NCBI GenBank assembly: GCA_016219375.1
Contig: JACRNC010000005.1
Location: 1-64,000 of the forward strand
Source: Burkholderiales bacterium
Lineage (GTDB): Bacteria > Pseudomonadota > Gammaproteobacteria > Burkholderiales > Burkholderiaceae_C
Length of the DNA stretch: 64,000 bases
Direction of reading: 5' to 3'
Made by a program: the position numbers and the translations under genes. Every line of letters begins with the position of its first letter. Within the stretch, counting starts at the first letter, position 1. Positions 51,065 through 60,484 of this stretch are shown piece after piece. Below the pieces are notes generated by a model. That model was not told the DNA's origin and did no database searches. It was given only the letters and a program-made list of their open reading frames with translations.

Positions 51065-52540
51065 TCACGCGCGCGGCCGGGATGCCGGCGCTGCGCCCTG
51101 GTGCAGCCGGCAGGCCAGCTCGCCCAGCCGGCGGATGGACTCATCCGGCGTCTCGGCCGGGTGGCCGTAGTTCAGCCGCAGGCAGTGCGTGTGGCGCCCG
51201 TCGGCCGAGAAGAGCTGCCCCGGCGCGATGCCGATGCCCTGCTCCAGCGCCAGCCGGTGCAGGGCCAGCGCATCCACCGCCGCCGGCATCTCCACCCACA
51301 GGAAGTAGCCGCCCGTCGGCCGCGTGATGCGCGTGCCGCGCGGGAAGTGCCGGCACACCAGGCGCAGCGCGCGGGTCTGCGCCTGGCACAGCGTCTCGCG
51401 CAGCCGGCGCAGGTGGCGCTCATAGCCGCCGCCGGCCAGATAGTCGGCCAGCCCTTCCTCGGCAGGCAGCGAGGTGCCCAGCGACAGGCTCAGCTTGCGC
51501 CGCGTGATCGCCTGCGCAAAGCGCCCGCCGGCCACCCAGCCCACGCGCCAGCCCGGCGCCAGGCATTTGGAGAACGAGCTGCAGTGCATCACCAGCCCGT
51601 CGCCGTCCCAGGCCTTGGCCGGCCGCGGGCGCTGGCGGCCGAAGTAGAGCTCGGCATAGACGTCGTCCTCGATCAGCGGGATGCCGCGCGCAGCCAGCAG
51701 CGCCACCAGCGCCTGCTTGTGCTCATCGGGCATCAGGCAGCCCAGCGGGTTCTGGAAGTTGGGCATGAACCAGCAGGCCTTGACCGGATGCGCATCCAGC
51801 ACGCGGGCCAGCGCGGCCACGTCCACGCCGGTGCGCGGGTGGGTCGTCACCTCGATGGCACGCAGGCCGCGGCGCTCCAGCGCCTGCAGCGCGCCGTAGA
51901 AGGCGGGCGACTCGATGGCCACCAGATCGCCCGGCTCGGTCACCGCCTCCAGGCAGAGGTTGAGCGCCTCCATCGCGCCGTTGCACACCACGATCTCGTC
52001 GGCCGTCACGCTGCTGCCGCCGGCCAGGTAGCGCAGCGCGATCTGCCGCCGCAGCTCCGCGCTGCCCGGCGCCAGGTGCTCCACCGTGCGCTGCGGCTGC
52101 AGCCGGCGCAGCACGCGGGTCGTGGAGGCAGCCAGCTTGTCCAGCGGGAACAGCGCCGGGCTGGGGAAGGCCGAGCCCAGCGGCACGATCTCCGGCTGCC
52201 GCGCCTGGCTCAGCACCTGCTGCACCAGCCGGCTCACGTCCACCTCCAGCTGCTCGGCCTTGGGCGCGGCAGGCCGGGGCTCCGGCCGTGCCGGGCGCCG
52301 CGGCCGGGCCACGTAATAGCCCGAGCGCGGGCGCGACTCGATCAGCCCTTCGGACTCCAGCAGGTAATAGGCGCCAAAGACCGTGGCCGGGCTGATGCCG
52401 CGCGCCGCACACGCCTGGCGCACCGAAGGCAGCCGGTCGCCCGTGCGCAGCAGGCCGGCGGCGATCTGCTGGCGGATGTCGTCGGCGTAGGCTTCGTAGC
52501 GGGTGGTCAAGGTCGGCGCTCGGCTGGCAACAGGAGTCAC
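51065..52540 (-). CDS. MocR-type GntR/aminotransferase transcriptional regulator
   Basis: A 491-residue fusion of a GntR winged helix and a fold-type I PLP aminotransferase domain. The N-terminal part has YADDIRQQIAAGLLRTGDRLPSVRQ, then RGISPATVFGAYYLLESEGLI and SGYYVARP. The aminotransferase part includes VCNGAMEALNLCLEAV, VKACWFMPNFQNPLGCLMP, IEDDVYAELYFG and the PLP lysine in SSFSKCLAPGWRVGW. MocR proteins regulate vitamin B6, amine or cell-wall genes; the target is unknown. The GTG start overlaps the stop of yjbQ (GTGA), so the two are co-translated. Confidence 0.93.
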   Translation of the reverse strand: MTPVASRAPTLTTRYEAYADDIRQQIAAGLLRTGDRLPSVRQACAARGISPATVFGAYYLLESEGLIESRPRSGYYVARPRRPARPEPRPAAPKAEQLEVDVSRLVQQVLSQARQPEIVPLGSAFPSPALFPLDKLAASTTRVLRRLQPQRTVEHLAPGSAELRRQIALRYLAGGSSVTADEIVVCNGAMEALNLCLEAVTEPGDLVAIESPAFYGALQALERRGLRAIEVTTHPRTGVDVAALARVLDAHPVKACWFMPNFQNPLGCLMPDEHKQALVALLAARGIPLIEDDVYAELYFGRQRPRPAKAWDGDGLVMHCSSFSKCLAPGWRVGWVAGGRFAQAITRRKLSLSLGTSLPAEEGLADYLAGGGYERHLRRLRETLCQAQTRALRLVCRHFPRGTRITRPTGGYFLWVEMPAAVDALALHRLALEQGIGIAPGQLFSADGRHTHCLRLNYGHPAETPDESIRRLGELACRLHQGAAPASRPRA

Positions 52541-52956
52541 TCGCCCAGCAAATGCAGCGCCACCTGCCGCACATGGCCGCGCCGCCGGTGCTCGAACACG
52601 TAGATTCCCTGCCAGGTGCCCAGCGCCAGCCGCCCCTGCACCAGCGGCACCGCCAGGTGCGTCTGCGTCAGCGCGCCCCGCACATGCGCCGGCATGTCGT
52701 CCGGCCCTTCGCTCACATGGCGGAACAGCGCATCGCCATCGGGCACCAGCCGGTCGAAGAAGGCCTGCAGATCCCGCAGCACGTCCGGATCGGCGTTCTC
52801 CTGGATGAGCAGGCTGGCCGAGGTGTGGCGGATGAAGAGCGTCAGCAGCCCTTGCTTCGCACCCGTACCCCGTACCCAGCCCGCCACCTCATCGGTGATC
52901 TCCACCAGGCCGCGGCCGGGGGTGGGGATGTCGAGGGTGGTCTGCCATTGGCGCAT
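52537..52956 (-). CDS. YjbQ/UPF0047 family protein
   Basis: A 139-residue compact beta protein. Signature LFIRHTSASLLIQENADPDVLRDL followed by HVSEGPDDMPAHVRGALTQT and LALGTWQGIYVFEHR. The family (secondary thiamine-phosphate synthase enzyme) can complement thiamine-phosphate synthase loss, but its true role is unsettled. Its stop overlaps the MocR start. Linkage of a cofactor-related enzyme with a PLP-dependent regulator may be meaningful. Confidence 0.9.
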   Translation of the reverse strand: MRQWQTTLDIPTPGRGLVEITDEVAGWVRGTGAKQGLLTLFIRHTSASLLIQENADPDVLRDLQAFFDRLVPDGDALFRHVSEGPDDMPAHVRGALTQTHLAVPLVQGRLALGTWQGIYVFEHRRRGHVRQVALHLLGE

Positions 52957-53022
52957 GAACTCGTCTCAGCATGTGCGGAGCCCAAGCATGGCGCCGGCCG
53001 CCCGCTGCGGACAAGAGGGCGC

Positions 53023-53046
53023 AAAAAAGCCCGCACGCGGCGGGCT
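53023..53046 (-). terminator. Rho-independent terminator of the tRNA-Ser transcript
   Basis: On the minus strand GCCCGC-CGCGT-GCGGGC is followed by TTTTTT (A-run at 53023-53028 on the plus strand), 20 bases after the encoded CCA end. Confidence 0.85.
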
Positions 53047-53065
53047 TGATCGGGTCGGGCTGACC

Positions 53066-53156
53066 TGGCGGAGAGGGAGGGATTCGAACCCTCGATACGG
53101 GAGACCCGTATACCGGATTTCGAGTCCGGCGCATTCGACCACTCTGCCACCTCTCC
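53066..53156 (-). tRNA. tRNA-Ser (CGA anticodon)
   Basis: A 91-base type II tRNA on the minus strand, starting GGAGAGGTGGCAGAGTGG. The anticodon stem-loop is CCGGA-CTCGAAA-TCCGG, giving anticodon CGA (codon UCG). It has the long variable arm typical of serine tRNA (TACGGGTCTCCCGTA), a T-loop GGTTCGAATCC, and an encoded CCA. It lies 77 bases downstream of serS on the same strand. Confidence 0.96.
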
Positions 53157-53233
53157 AGGTGTTCGGGCTGTTGCCGCAGCCGGGGTGGTCCACCCGGCGC
53201 GAAGCCCGCGATTGTAGCGGGTGTTCGGCGGGG

Positions 53234-54559
<1,326 letters not shown>

Positions 54560-54723
54560 TCAGGTGTGCGGCGGCCGGTGTTGGGTGAGCCGGCGATTGT
54601 AGGAAAGCGCCCTGGCGCAGCGGCCCGCGCGCGAAGCCCACAGCTACCGGCCGTGATGCGGGCGGATGCAACGCGGCCGCGGGCCAGCAGGTGCGCCGCT
54701 TCGACGCTGAACAGGACCGCCCG

Positions 54724-55710
54724 TCAGGCCTCGTCGTACTTCAGCCCCGTGCCGCCTAGGCCCTTGGGCAGCGGAAAGCGCACGCTCTCCTCCACGCCGG
54801 GCATGCGGCGCACGGCGGTGGCGCCCAGCGAGCGCAGCCGCTCGATGACCTGGCTGACCAGCACCTCGGGCGCGGAGGCACCGGCCGTCAGCCCCACGCG
54901 CGCGCCGGGGGCGAACCACCCGGGCTGAAGGTCGTCGGGGCAGTCGACCATGTAGCCGGGCGTGCCCAGCCGCTCGGCCAGCTCGCGCAGGCGGTTGCTG
55001 TTGGAGCTGGTCGGGCTGCCGACCACGATCACCACATCGACCTGCGGCGCCAGCACCTTGACGGCGTCCTGGCGGTTCTGCGTGGCATAGCAGATGTCCT
55101 GCTGCTTGGGCTCGCGGACGGCCGGGAAGCGCTGCTTGATGGCCGCCAGGATCGCGGCGGCATCGTCCACCGACAGCGTGGTCTGCGTCACCACGGCCAG
55201 CTTGCTCGGATCCTTGACCTGCACCCGGGCGACATCGGCCTCGTCTTCGACCAGGTAGATGCCGTCGCTGAGCTGCCCCATCGTGCCTTCGACCTCGGGG
55301 TGGCCCTTGTGGCCGATCATGATGAACTCATAGCCCTCGCGGCGCAGCTTGGCCACCTCGATGTGGACCTTGGTCACCAGCGGGCAGGTGGCATCGAAGA
55401 CGCGAAAGCCGCGTGCGTCGGCCTCCTTGCGCACCGCCTGGCTCACGCCGTGCGCGCTGAAGACCAGGGTGGCGCCGGCGGGCACCTCGCTGAGCTCCTC
55501 GATGAAGATCGCGCCCTTGGCCTTGAGGTCGTTGACCACATAGGTGTTGTGCACGATCTCGTGGCGCACGTAGATCGGTGCGCCAAAGAGCGACAGCGCG
55601 CGCTCGACGATCTCGATGGCGCGGTCCACGCCGGCGCAGAAGCCGCGCGGCTCGGCCAGCAGCACCTCGCTGACGCCGCCGTCCAGGGCGACCGTCTGCA
55701 CCGCGCTCAT
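54724..55710 (-). CDS. ispH: 4-hydroxy-3-methylbut-2-enyl diphosphate reductase
   Basis: A 328-residue iron-sulfur enzyme, last step of the non-mevalonate isoprenoid pathway, producing IPP and DMAPP. The three cluster cysteines are in [11 protein letters not shown] (Cys25), [10 protein letters not shown] and [35 protein letters not shown] and TSSNSNRL are active-site segments. The start at 55710 shares one base with the stop of the FKBP gene (TGATG), giving the widespread fkpB-ispH pair. An extended frame upstream is the FKBP gene region and not part of IspH. Confidence 0.97.
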   Translation of the reverse strand: MSAVQTVALDGGVSEVLLAEPRGFCAGVDRAIEIVERALSLFGAPIYVRHEIVHNTYVVNDLKAKGAIFIEELSEVPAGATLVFSAHGVSQAVRKEADARGFRVFDATCPLVTKVHIEVAKLRREGYEFIMIGHKGHPEVEGTMGQLSDGIYLVEDEADVARVQVKDPSKLAVVTQTTLSVDDAAAILAAIKQRFPAVREPKQQDICYATQNRQDAVKVLAPQVDVVIVVGSPTSSNSNRLRELAERLGTPGYMVDCPDDLQPGWFAPGARVGLTAGASAPEVLVSQVIERLRSLGATAVRRMPGVEESVRFPLPKGLGGTGLKYDEA

Positions 55711-56198
55711 CACAGCACCCCGATCAGGCGGACCTCGAAGATCACCTTCTGCCCGGCCAGCGGATGGTTGAAGTCGAACACCGCCCAGTCCTCGCCGGCC
55801 GGAGCCAGCTCGCGCACGATGCCGGTGAAGCTGCGCCCGCCCTTGGGCGCGGGGAACTGCACCACGTCGCCCACGGTGTAGACCTGGTCCGGGTCGCCAT
55901 GCTCGCGCAGCAGGGCCAGCGACACGCGCTGCACCAGCTCCGGGTTGCGCGGGCCGAAGGCTTCGCCCGGGTCGAGCTCGACGGTGAAGTGCTCGCCCTC
56001 GCGGCGGCCGATCAGGCGCGCCTCGATGCCGGGCGACAGCTCGCCGCCGCCCAGCGACAGCGTGGCCGGCTTGCCGGGGAAGGTGTTGACGATGTCGCCG
56101 CCGTCCGGGCCGGCCAGGCGGTAGTGCAGCGTCAGGAAGGAGCCGGGTTGCACGGTCGGCGTGTCGCCGGAAGAAGGGAGGGCGGACGAGGCGGACAA
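55710..56198 (-). CDS. fkpB: SlpA/FkpB-type FKBP peptidyl-prolyl isomerase
   Basis: A 162-residue SlyD/SlpA-family prolyl isomerase with chaperone insert: [20 protein letters not shown], then [22 protein letters not shown], the insert-in-flap with [15 protein letters not shown], and [22 protein letters not shown]. No His-rich tail. Coupled by a one-base overlap to ispH. Confidence 0.93.
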   Translation of the reverse strand: MSASSALPSSGDTPTVQPGSFLTLHYRLAGPDGGDIVNTFPGKPATLSLGGGELSPGIEARLIGRREGEHFTVELDPGEAFGPRNPELVQRVSLALLREHGDPDQVYTVGDVVQFPAPKGGRSFTGIVRELAPAGEDWAVFDFNHPLAGQKVIFEVRLIGVL

Positions 56199-56403
56199 GA
56201 TGGAGCCGTTTCGGTTGGCGGGCCGCGGTCGGGGCGGAATGCGGCTCGCGGATTCGGGGGAAGGGCGGGGCCGGGGGAGGCGGCCGGAGGCGGCGCAGGG
56301 GCTGCGGGCACCACGGTGGGCACGGGCCCCCGCAAGAGGGACGCGGCGGCGCGCATCGCCTCACTAGACTGCCGCGATTTTAGGCAGCCGCCCCCCGCCG
56401 TCC

Positions 56404-57084
56404 TTGATCCAGACCGTGAAAGACCTCCCCGCCGACCTGCGCCCGCGCGAAAAGCTGCTCGCTCAAGGCGCCGCCGCGCTGGCCGATGCCGAGCTGCTGG
56501 CCCTGCTGCTGCGCACCGGGCTGCCCGGCCGCGGCGTGCTGCAGCTGGCCGACGACCTGCTGCAGCGCTTCGACGGCGTGGCCGGCCTGCTGCGCGCGGA
56601 CGCCGGCGATCTCAAGGCCGTCAAGGGCCTGGGCCCGGCCAAGCGGGCCGAGCTGGCCGCGGTGATGGAGCTGGCGCGCCGCGCCTTGGCGGCCCAGCTC
56701 AAGGCGCGGCCGGTGTTCCAGTCGCCGCAGGACGTCAAGCACTATGCCCAGGCCCGCCTGGGCGGCCTGGCGCACGAGGTGTTCGCCGTGCTCTTCCTGG
56801 ATGCCCAGCATCGGCTGATCGCCTGCGAGGAGCTGTTTCGCGGCACGCTCACGCAGACCAGCGTCTACCCGCGCGAGGTGGTCAAGCGTGCGCTGGCCCA
56901 CAACGCCGGCGCGCTGATCCTGGCGCACAACCACCCGTCCGGCGTGGCCGAGCCCTCGCGCGCCGACGAGCACCTGACGCAGCAGCTGCGCAGCGCGCTG
57001 GCGATGATCGACGTGCGCGTGATCGACCACCTGGTGGTGGGCCACGGCGAGGTGATCTCGCTGGCCGAGCGCGGGCTGATGTAG
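56404..57084 (+). CDS. radC: RadC-family JAB/MPN protein
   Basis: A 226-residue RadC protein: helix-hairpin-helix part ([19 protein letters not shown]) and a C-terminal MPN domain with [19 protein letters not shown] and the metal motif [14 protein letters not shown] (HxH...D). No ATG is available near the family start: either TTG at 56404 or GTG at 56416, without a good ribosome binding site. The name is historical; a role in recombination repair is not established. It is divergent from fkpB-ispH. Confidence 0.93.
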   Translation: MIQTVKDLPADLRPREKLLAQGAAALADAELLALLLRTGLPGRGVLQLADDLLQRFDGVAGLLRADAGDLKAVKGLGPAKRAELAAVMELARRALAAQLKARPVFQSPQDVKHYAQARLGGLAHEVFAVLFLDAQHRLIACEELFRGTLTQTSVYPREVVKRALAHNAGALILAHNHPSGVAEPSRADEHLTQQLRSALAMIDVRVIDHLVVGHGEVISLAERGLM

Positions 57085-57118
57085 CGCCCCGCTGCCGGGA
57101 TGGCGACGCCCGCCCCGG

Positions 57119-57220
57119 GCGGGCATGGGTGATGCGCCGCGCAGGCGAGCATGGGTGGATGTGCCGCGCAGGCGGGCATGGGTGATGCGCCCGCCCAGGC
57201 GGGCATGGCCGGCGCCGCAG
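57119..57220. repeat. 26-27 bp tandem repeats between radC and the Smr gene
   Basis: Units beginning GCGGGCATGGGTGATGCGC or close variants start at 57119, 57145, 57172 and (partial) 57199. They occupy much of the 219-base gap. Apparent reading frames across them are low-complexity and unlikely to be genes. Confidence 0.75.
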
Positions 57221-57303
57221 CGCGGCTCACGGCCCCGTCGGGCGGGGGGCCTGCGGATCGGCTAGCCTGCGGGTCTCACCGCCCCGGCCACGCCGCCTTC
57301 GCC

Positions 57304-58002
57304 ATGCCGCCCCGCGACAAGCCCACTGCCACGCTGCACGACCTGACCGAGCTGCGCCAGGCATGGCGGCGCCGGCAGCGCGAGGCCGAGGCCCGCCGCC
57401 AGGAGGCGCTGCGCCGCGAGGCCGAGGCCCGCCGCAAGCTGGAGGAGCAGGACGTGTTCCGCCGCGCCGTCGGCCCGGTGCAGCCGCTGAAGTCCGACGT
57501 GGCCCGGCTGCAGGCTCACCAGGCGCGGCCCAAGCCGCTACCGCTGCCGGTCAGCCGCCAGCGCGATGAGCAGGCCGCGCTGCGCGAGGCGCTGTCCGAC
57601 GAGTTCGACGTCGAGTCCCTGCTGCAGACCGATGCCGAGCTGGCCTACGCCCGGCCCGGCGTGTCCGACGAGGTGCTGCGCAAGCTGCGCCGCGGCGTCT
57701 GGGTGATCCAGGCCGAGCTGGACCTGCACGGCCTGCGCCGGGATGCCGCGCGCGAGAGCCTGGGTGCCTTCCTGCGCGAGGCCGGCCGCAACGGTCTGCG
57801 CTGCGTGCGCGTGATCCACGGCAAGGGCCACGGCTCGCCCGGGCGCACGCCGGTGCTCAAGTCCAAGGTGCGCGCCTGGCTGGTGCAGAAGCAGGAGGTG
57901 ATGGCCTTCGTCCAGGCCCGGCCCTGCGACGGCGGAGCGGGTGCGCTGCTGGTGCTGCTGGATGCGGCGCCGGGTGCGGGCAGCCGGCCGGAGCGGGGCT
58001 GA
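57304..58002 (+). CDS. Smr-domain DNA-binding/endonuclease-like protein
   Basis: A 232-residue protein: an N-terminal charged coiled coil rich in Arg/Glu/Ala (about residues 15-55) and a C-terminal Smr domain with AELDLHGLRRDAARESLGAFL (LDLHG motif) and VRVIHGKGHGSPGRTPVLKSKVRAWL (HGKGxG motif). Stand-alone Smr proteins of this layout (SmrA/YdaL type) nick or bind branched DNA or RNA. The start at 57304 is chosen because upstream in-frame codons lie in the tandem repeats. Confidence 0.9.
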   Translation: MPPRDKPTATLHDLTELRQAWRRRQREAEARRQEALRREAEARRKLEEQDVFRRAVGPVQPLKSDVARLQAHQARPKPLPLPVSRQRDEQAALREALSDEFDVESLLQTDAELAYARPGVSDEVLRKLRRGVWVIQAELDLHGLRRDAARESLGAFLREAGRNGLRCVRVIHGKGHGSPGRTPVLKSKVRAWLVQKQEVMAFVQARPCDGGAGALLVLLDAAPGAGSRPERG

Positions 58003-58097
58003 GGCCGGGCTGCCGCTTCAGGCCGCATCGGCGGCGCACCGCGATGCCGACGACGCGCCGCGATGCACGGCGCGCGGCCGGGGCGCGATGCGGGGCT

Positions 58098-58511
58098 TCA
58101 GCCGCCCTTGTTGCGCATCCAGTCGGCCGTGCCGATGAAGCCGGCGGACAGCCGGTCGGCCAGGGCTTCGGGGATCTGCAGCTGCGCCATCGCGGTGTGC
58201 ATGCAGCTCAGCCACTGGTCGCGCTCGCGGATGCCGATGGGGTAGGGCAGGTGGCGGGCGCGCAGCCGCGGGTGGCCGAAGCGCTCGATGTAGTGGTTGG
58301 GGCCGCCCAGCCAGCCGCACAGGAACCAGAACAGCTTGTCGCGCGAGCCGGACAGGTCGGGCGGGTGCATCGCGCGCAGCTCGGCCCACTCGGGCTCCAG
58401 CTCCATCAGGTCGTAGAAGCGGTCCACCAGCGTGCGCACGCCGGACTCGCCGCCCAGCAGGTCGAAGGGCGTGGGGCCGGGCGGCGGGGTGTCGTCGTCG
58501 GCGGGGCTCAT
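58098..58511 (-). CDS. Group II truncated haemoglobin
   Basis: A 137-residue trHbO-like globin. TPFDLLGGESGVRTLVDRFYDLM, DKLFWFLCGWLGGPNHYIERFGHPRLRARH (proximal His in GHPRLR) and RDQWLSCMHTAMAQL (Trp at G8) are conserved. Such proteins bind O2 and NO and can detoxify reactive nitrogen or oxygen species. It is the third gene of a minus-strand operon after a GGDEF enzyme and an FlhG-like ATPase, seven bases from the latter. Confidence 0.92.
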   Translation of the reverse strand: MSPADDDTPPPGPTPFDLLGGESGVRTLVDRFYDLMELEPEWAELRAMHPPDLSGSRDKLFWFLCGWLGGPNHYIERFGHPRLRARHLPYPIGIRERDQWLSCMHTAMAQLQIPEALADRLSAGFIGTADWMRNKGG

Positions 58512-58518
58512 GCCGCCG

Positions 58519-59343
58519 TCAGACCGGCGCCGGCACGGCCCGCACCGGCTCGCGCAGGCGGCTGTCGTGCAGCTTGGCCGCGGCAGCCAGGATGGAGCGC
58601 GCCGGCGGGCTGCCGGGCTGCAGCTCCAGCAGCAGCTGGCGGCGGTGCACGGCCTCGCGCACGCTGGCGTCCAGCGGCACGTCGCCCAGCAGGTGCAGCT
58701 TGACGGGCTCGCCGCTGCTGCTGGCCACGAACCGGTCCACCACCTGCTGCAGCATGTGGTGCACCAGGCGGCCTTCGCCGATGCGCGAGGCCTGGTTGAC
58801 CAGCAGGTGCAGCCGGTCGCGGCCCTGCTGCGCGGCCAGCACCTTGATGGTGGCGTAGGCGTCAGTCAGCGAGGTGGGCTCGGGCGTGGCCACGACGACC
58901 ACCTCGTCGGCCAGCGAGACGGCATAGAGCACCACGTCGGAGATGCCCGCGCCGGTGTCCAGCAGGATGACGTCGAAGCGCGGCTTGAGCTGCTCGACCA
59001 CGGCCAGCAGGTCGTCGCGCACCTCGGGCGTCAGGCGCGAATACTCCACCAGGCCGGAGCCGGCCAGCAGCACCGAGAAGTTGCCCGGCGCGCTCAGGAT
59101 GGCCTCGTCCAGCGTGGCCTTGCCGGTGAAGACGTCGTGCAACGTGATCTTGGGATGCAGGTTGAGCACCACATCCAGGTTGGCCAGGCCCAGGTCGGCG
59201 TCCAGCACGAGCACGCGCAGGCCGCGGCGCGCCAGGGCGGCGGCCATGTTGGCGGTGACGAAGGTCTTGCCCACGCCACCCTTGCCGCTGGTGACGGCAA
59301 CGATGCGGGCTCGCCGCGGCGGGCTCTTGGAGGCGGTGGTCAT
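58519..59343 (-). CDS. FlhG/FleN-like MinD-family ATPase
   Basis: A 274-residue ParA/MinD ATPase: deviant Walker A VTSGKGGVGKTFVTANMAAAL, then LVLDADLGLANLDVVLNLHP, LLDTGAGISDVVLYAV and TPEPTSLTDAYATIKVLAAQQ, the last being an FlhG hallmark. FlhG sets flagellum number and place together with FlhF. The short N-terminus lacks a clear FlhF-activating DQAxxLR motif, and no flhF is adjacent, so this may be a paralogue with another client. ATG overlaps the GGDEF gene stop (ATGA). Confidence 0.88.
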   Translation of the reverse strand: MTTASKSPPRRARIVAVTSGKGGVGKTFVTANMAAALARRGLRVLVLDADLGLANLDVVLNLHPKITLHDVFTGKATLDEAILSAPGNFSVLLAGSGLVEYSRLTPEVRDDLLAVVEQLKPRFDVILLDTGAGISDVVLYAVSLADEVVVVATPEPTSLTDAYATIKVLAAQQGRDRLHLLVNQASRIGEGRLVHHMLQQVVDRFVASSSGEPVKLHLLGDVPLDASVREAVHRRQLLLELQPGSPPARSILAAAAKLHDSRLREPVRAVPAPV

Positions 59344-60146
59344 GACTCGAGTGGCGGAAGGTCCAGGGGATCGAGCGGCGTGAGGTCGGACGATCCGTAG
59401 GCGAAGAGCAGGCCTTTTTCCTCGGCGCTCACCATGGGCAGCGGCGGCAGCTCCAGGCAGGCGCGATTGCGGCCCCCGCTCTTGGCGCGATAGAGCTGTT
59501 GATCGGCACGTTCGGCCCACAACTTGACCGAGGAACGCACCCATTGCGGGGCATATGCCCCACCGATGCTGACCGTGATGGGCAGGGACAGGCGGTCGCT
59601 GACGGCGAGCGGCTGGGCCTCGATGCAGCGGCGGATGCGCTCGGCCACGGCCTGGCCGAAGGCGGGCTGGCAGTTGGGCAGGATGACGGCGAATTCCTCG
59701 CCGCCCACGCGCGCCACCGTGTCCATCGGCCGCACGCAGTCCTGCAGCAGCCGGGCCACGGCCTGGATCACGTGGTCGCCGGCCAGGTGGCCGTGGGTGT
59801 CGTTGACGCGCTTGAAGTGGTCGATGTCGAGCACCAGCATCAGCGTGGGCTCGCCGATGCGGGCGACGCGGTCGATCTCGCGGCCGGCGGCCAGCTCGAA
59901 CTGGCGGCGGTTGGCCAGGCCGGTGAGCGCATCGCGGCTGGAGAGGTCGCACAGCGCGTCGATCACGCCCTGCAGCCAGTCGCCGTCGGGCAGGCTGCCG
60001 CGATCGGGCGCCGGGCAGCCGGACTGGGCCAGCAGGTGCAGTGCCACGTCCAGCCGCAGGCCGTCGACCAGCCCGGCGTCCACGCGCAACGCAGCCGGCC
60101 GGGCGTCGGCGGGCTCGTGGGCGTCGAAGGACAGCGAGGACTTCAC
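59340..60146 (-). CDS. GGDEF diguanylate cyclase
   Basis: A 268-residue soluble protein. Residues 1-80 are a helical region of unknown function. The GGDEF domain follows: RDALTGLANRRQFELAAG, LMLVLDIDHFKRVNDTHGHLAGD, active-site RVGGEEFAVILP, with an RPMD inhibitory (I-site) motif five residues before it. It should make cyclic di-GMP and be product-inhibited. It begins with GTG and is the first gene of the operon with the FlhG-like ATPase and truncated haemoglobin, divergent from cheR. The short tail after the domain is acidic and Leu/Pro-rich. Confidence 0.93.
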   Translation of the reverse strand: MKSSLSFDAHEPADARPAALRVDAGLVDGLRLDVALHLLAQSGCPAPDRGSLPDGDWLQGVIDALCDLSSRDALTGLANRRQFELAAGREIDRVARIGEPTLMLVLDIDHFKRVNDTHGHLAGDHVIQAVARLLQDCVRPMDTVARVGGEEFAVILPNCQPAFGQAVAERIRRCIEAQPLAVSDRLSLPITVSIGGAYAPQWVRSSVKLWAERADQQLYRAKSGGRNRACLELPPLPMVSAEEKGLLFAYGSSDLTPLDPLDLPPLES

Positions 60147-60484
60147 AAGACGAAGCGGCAGTGGCGTGGTGCGAGGGCGATGCGTGTGCGATCAGGGGAA
60201 AAGCTGCTTGCGCGGGCGGCACTTCCCCTGTTGACGGGCCAGTGTAGTCAGCAGCCCCGGCCGTGGTGGGGAAATCTGCGTGGCACTTGCCCGCCATCTT
60301 CGGCGCTTGAGACCCCCGGGCCGGCCCCAAGCTCAAGGGCTGCCGGCTGCGGCCGATAAACCTCGGGCCGGTCGATCGCGTCCGGGATCTGCGGTCGCCC
60401 TTGCCTGGTCCCTTCGCGCGTCCTTGCCGCCTGATCGCCGCCCCGGCCGCCTTCGTCGTTCCAGCCCCTCCGCTGCCCGCCTCC
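60147..60484. other. Divergent promoter region between the GGDEF gene and cheR
   Basis: A 338-base gap. It contains a sigma-28-type promoter reading toward cheR (60333-60359). I see no small gene or terminator in it. The promoter for the GGDEF operon is not evident. Confidence 0.6.
60333..60359 (+). promoter_or_regulatory. Sigma-28 (FliA) promoter for cheR-cheD-cheB
   Basis: TCAAGGGC (60333-60340), 11-base spacer, then GCCGATAA (60352-60359), the exact flagellar -10 and near-consensus -35 with ideal spacing. Transcription should begin about 60366-60370. Confidence 0.75.

Noticed and set aside
57151-57303. An N-terminal extension of the Smr protein reading AQAGMGDAPAQAGM
   Set aside because: This is the translation of the tandem DNA repeat. 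It lacks a ribosome binding site and family similarity.
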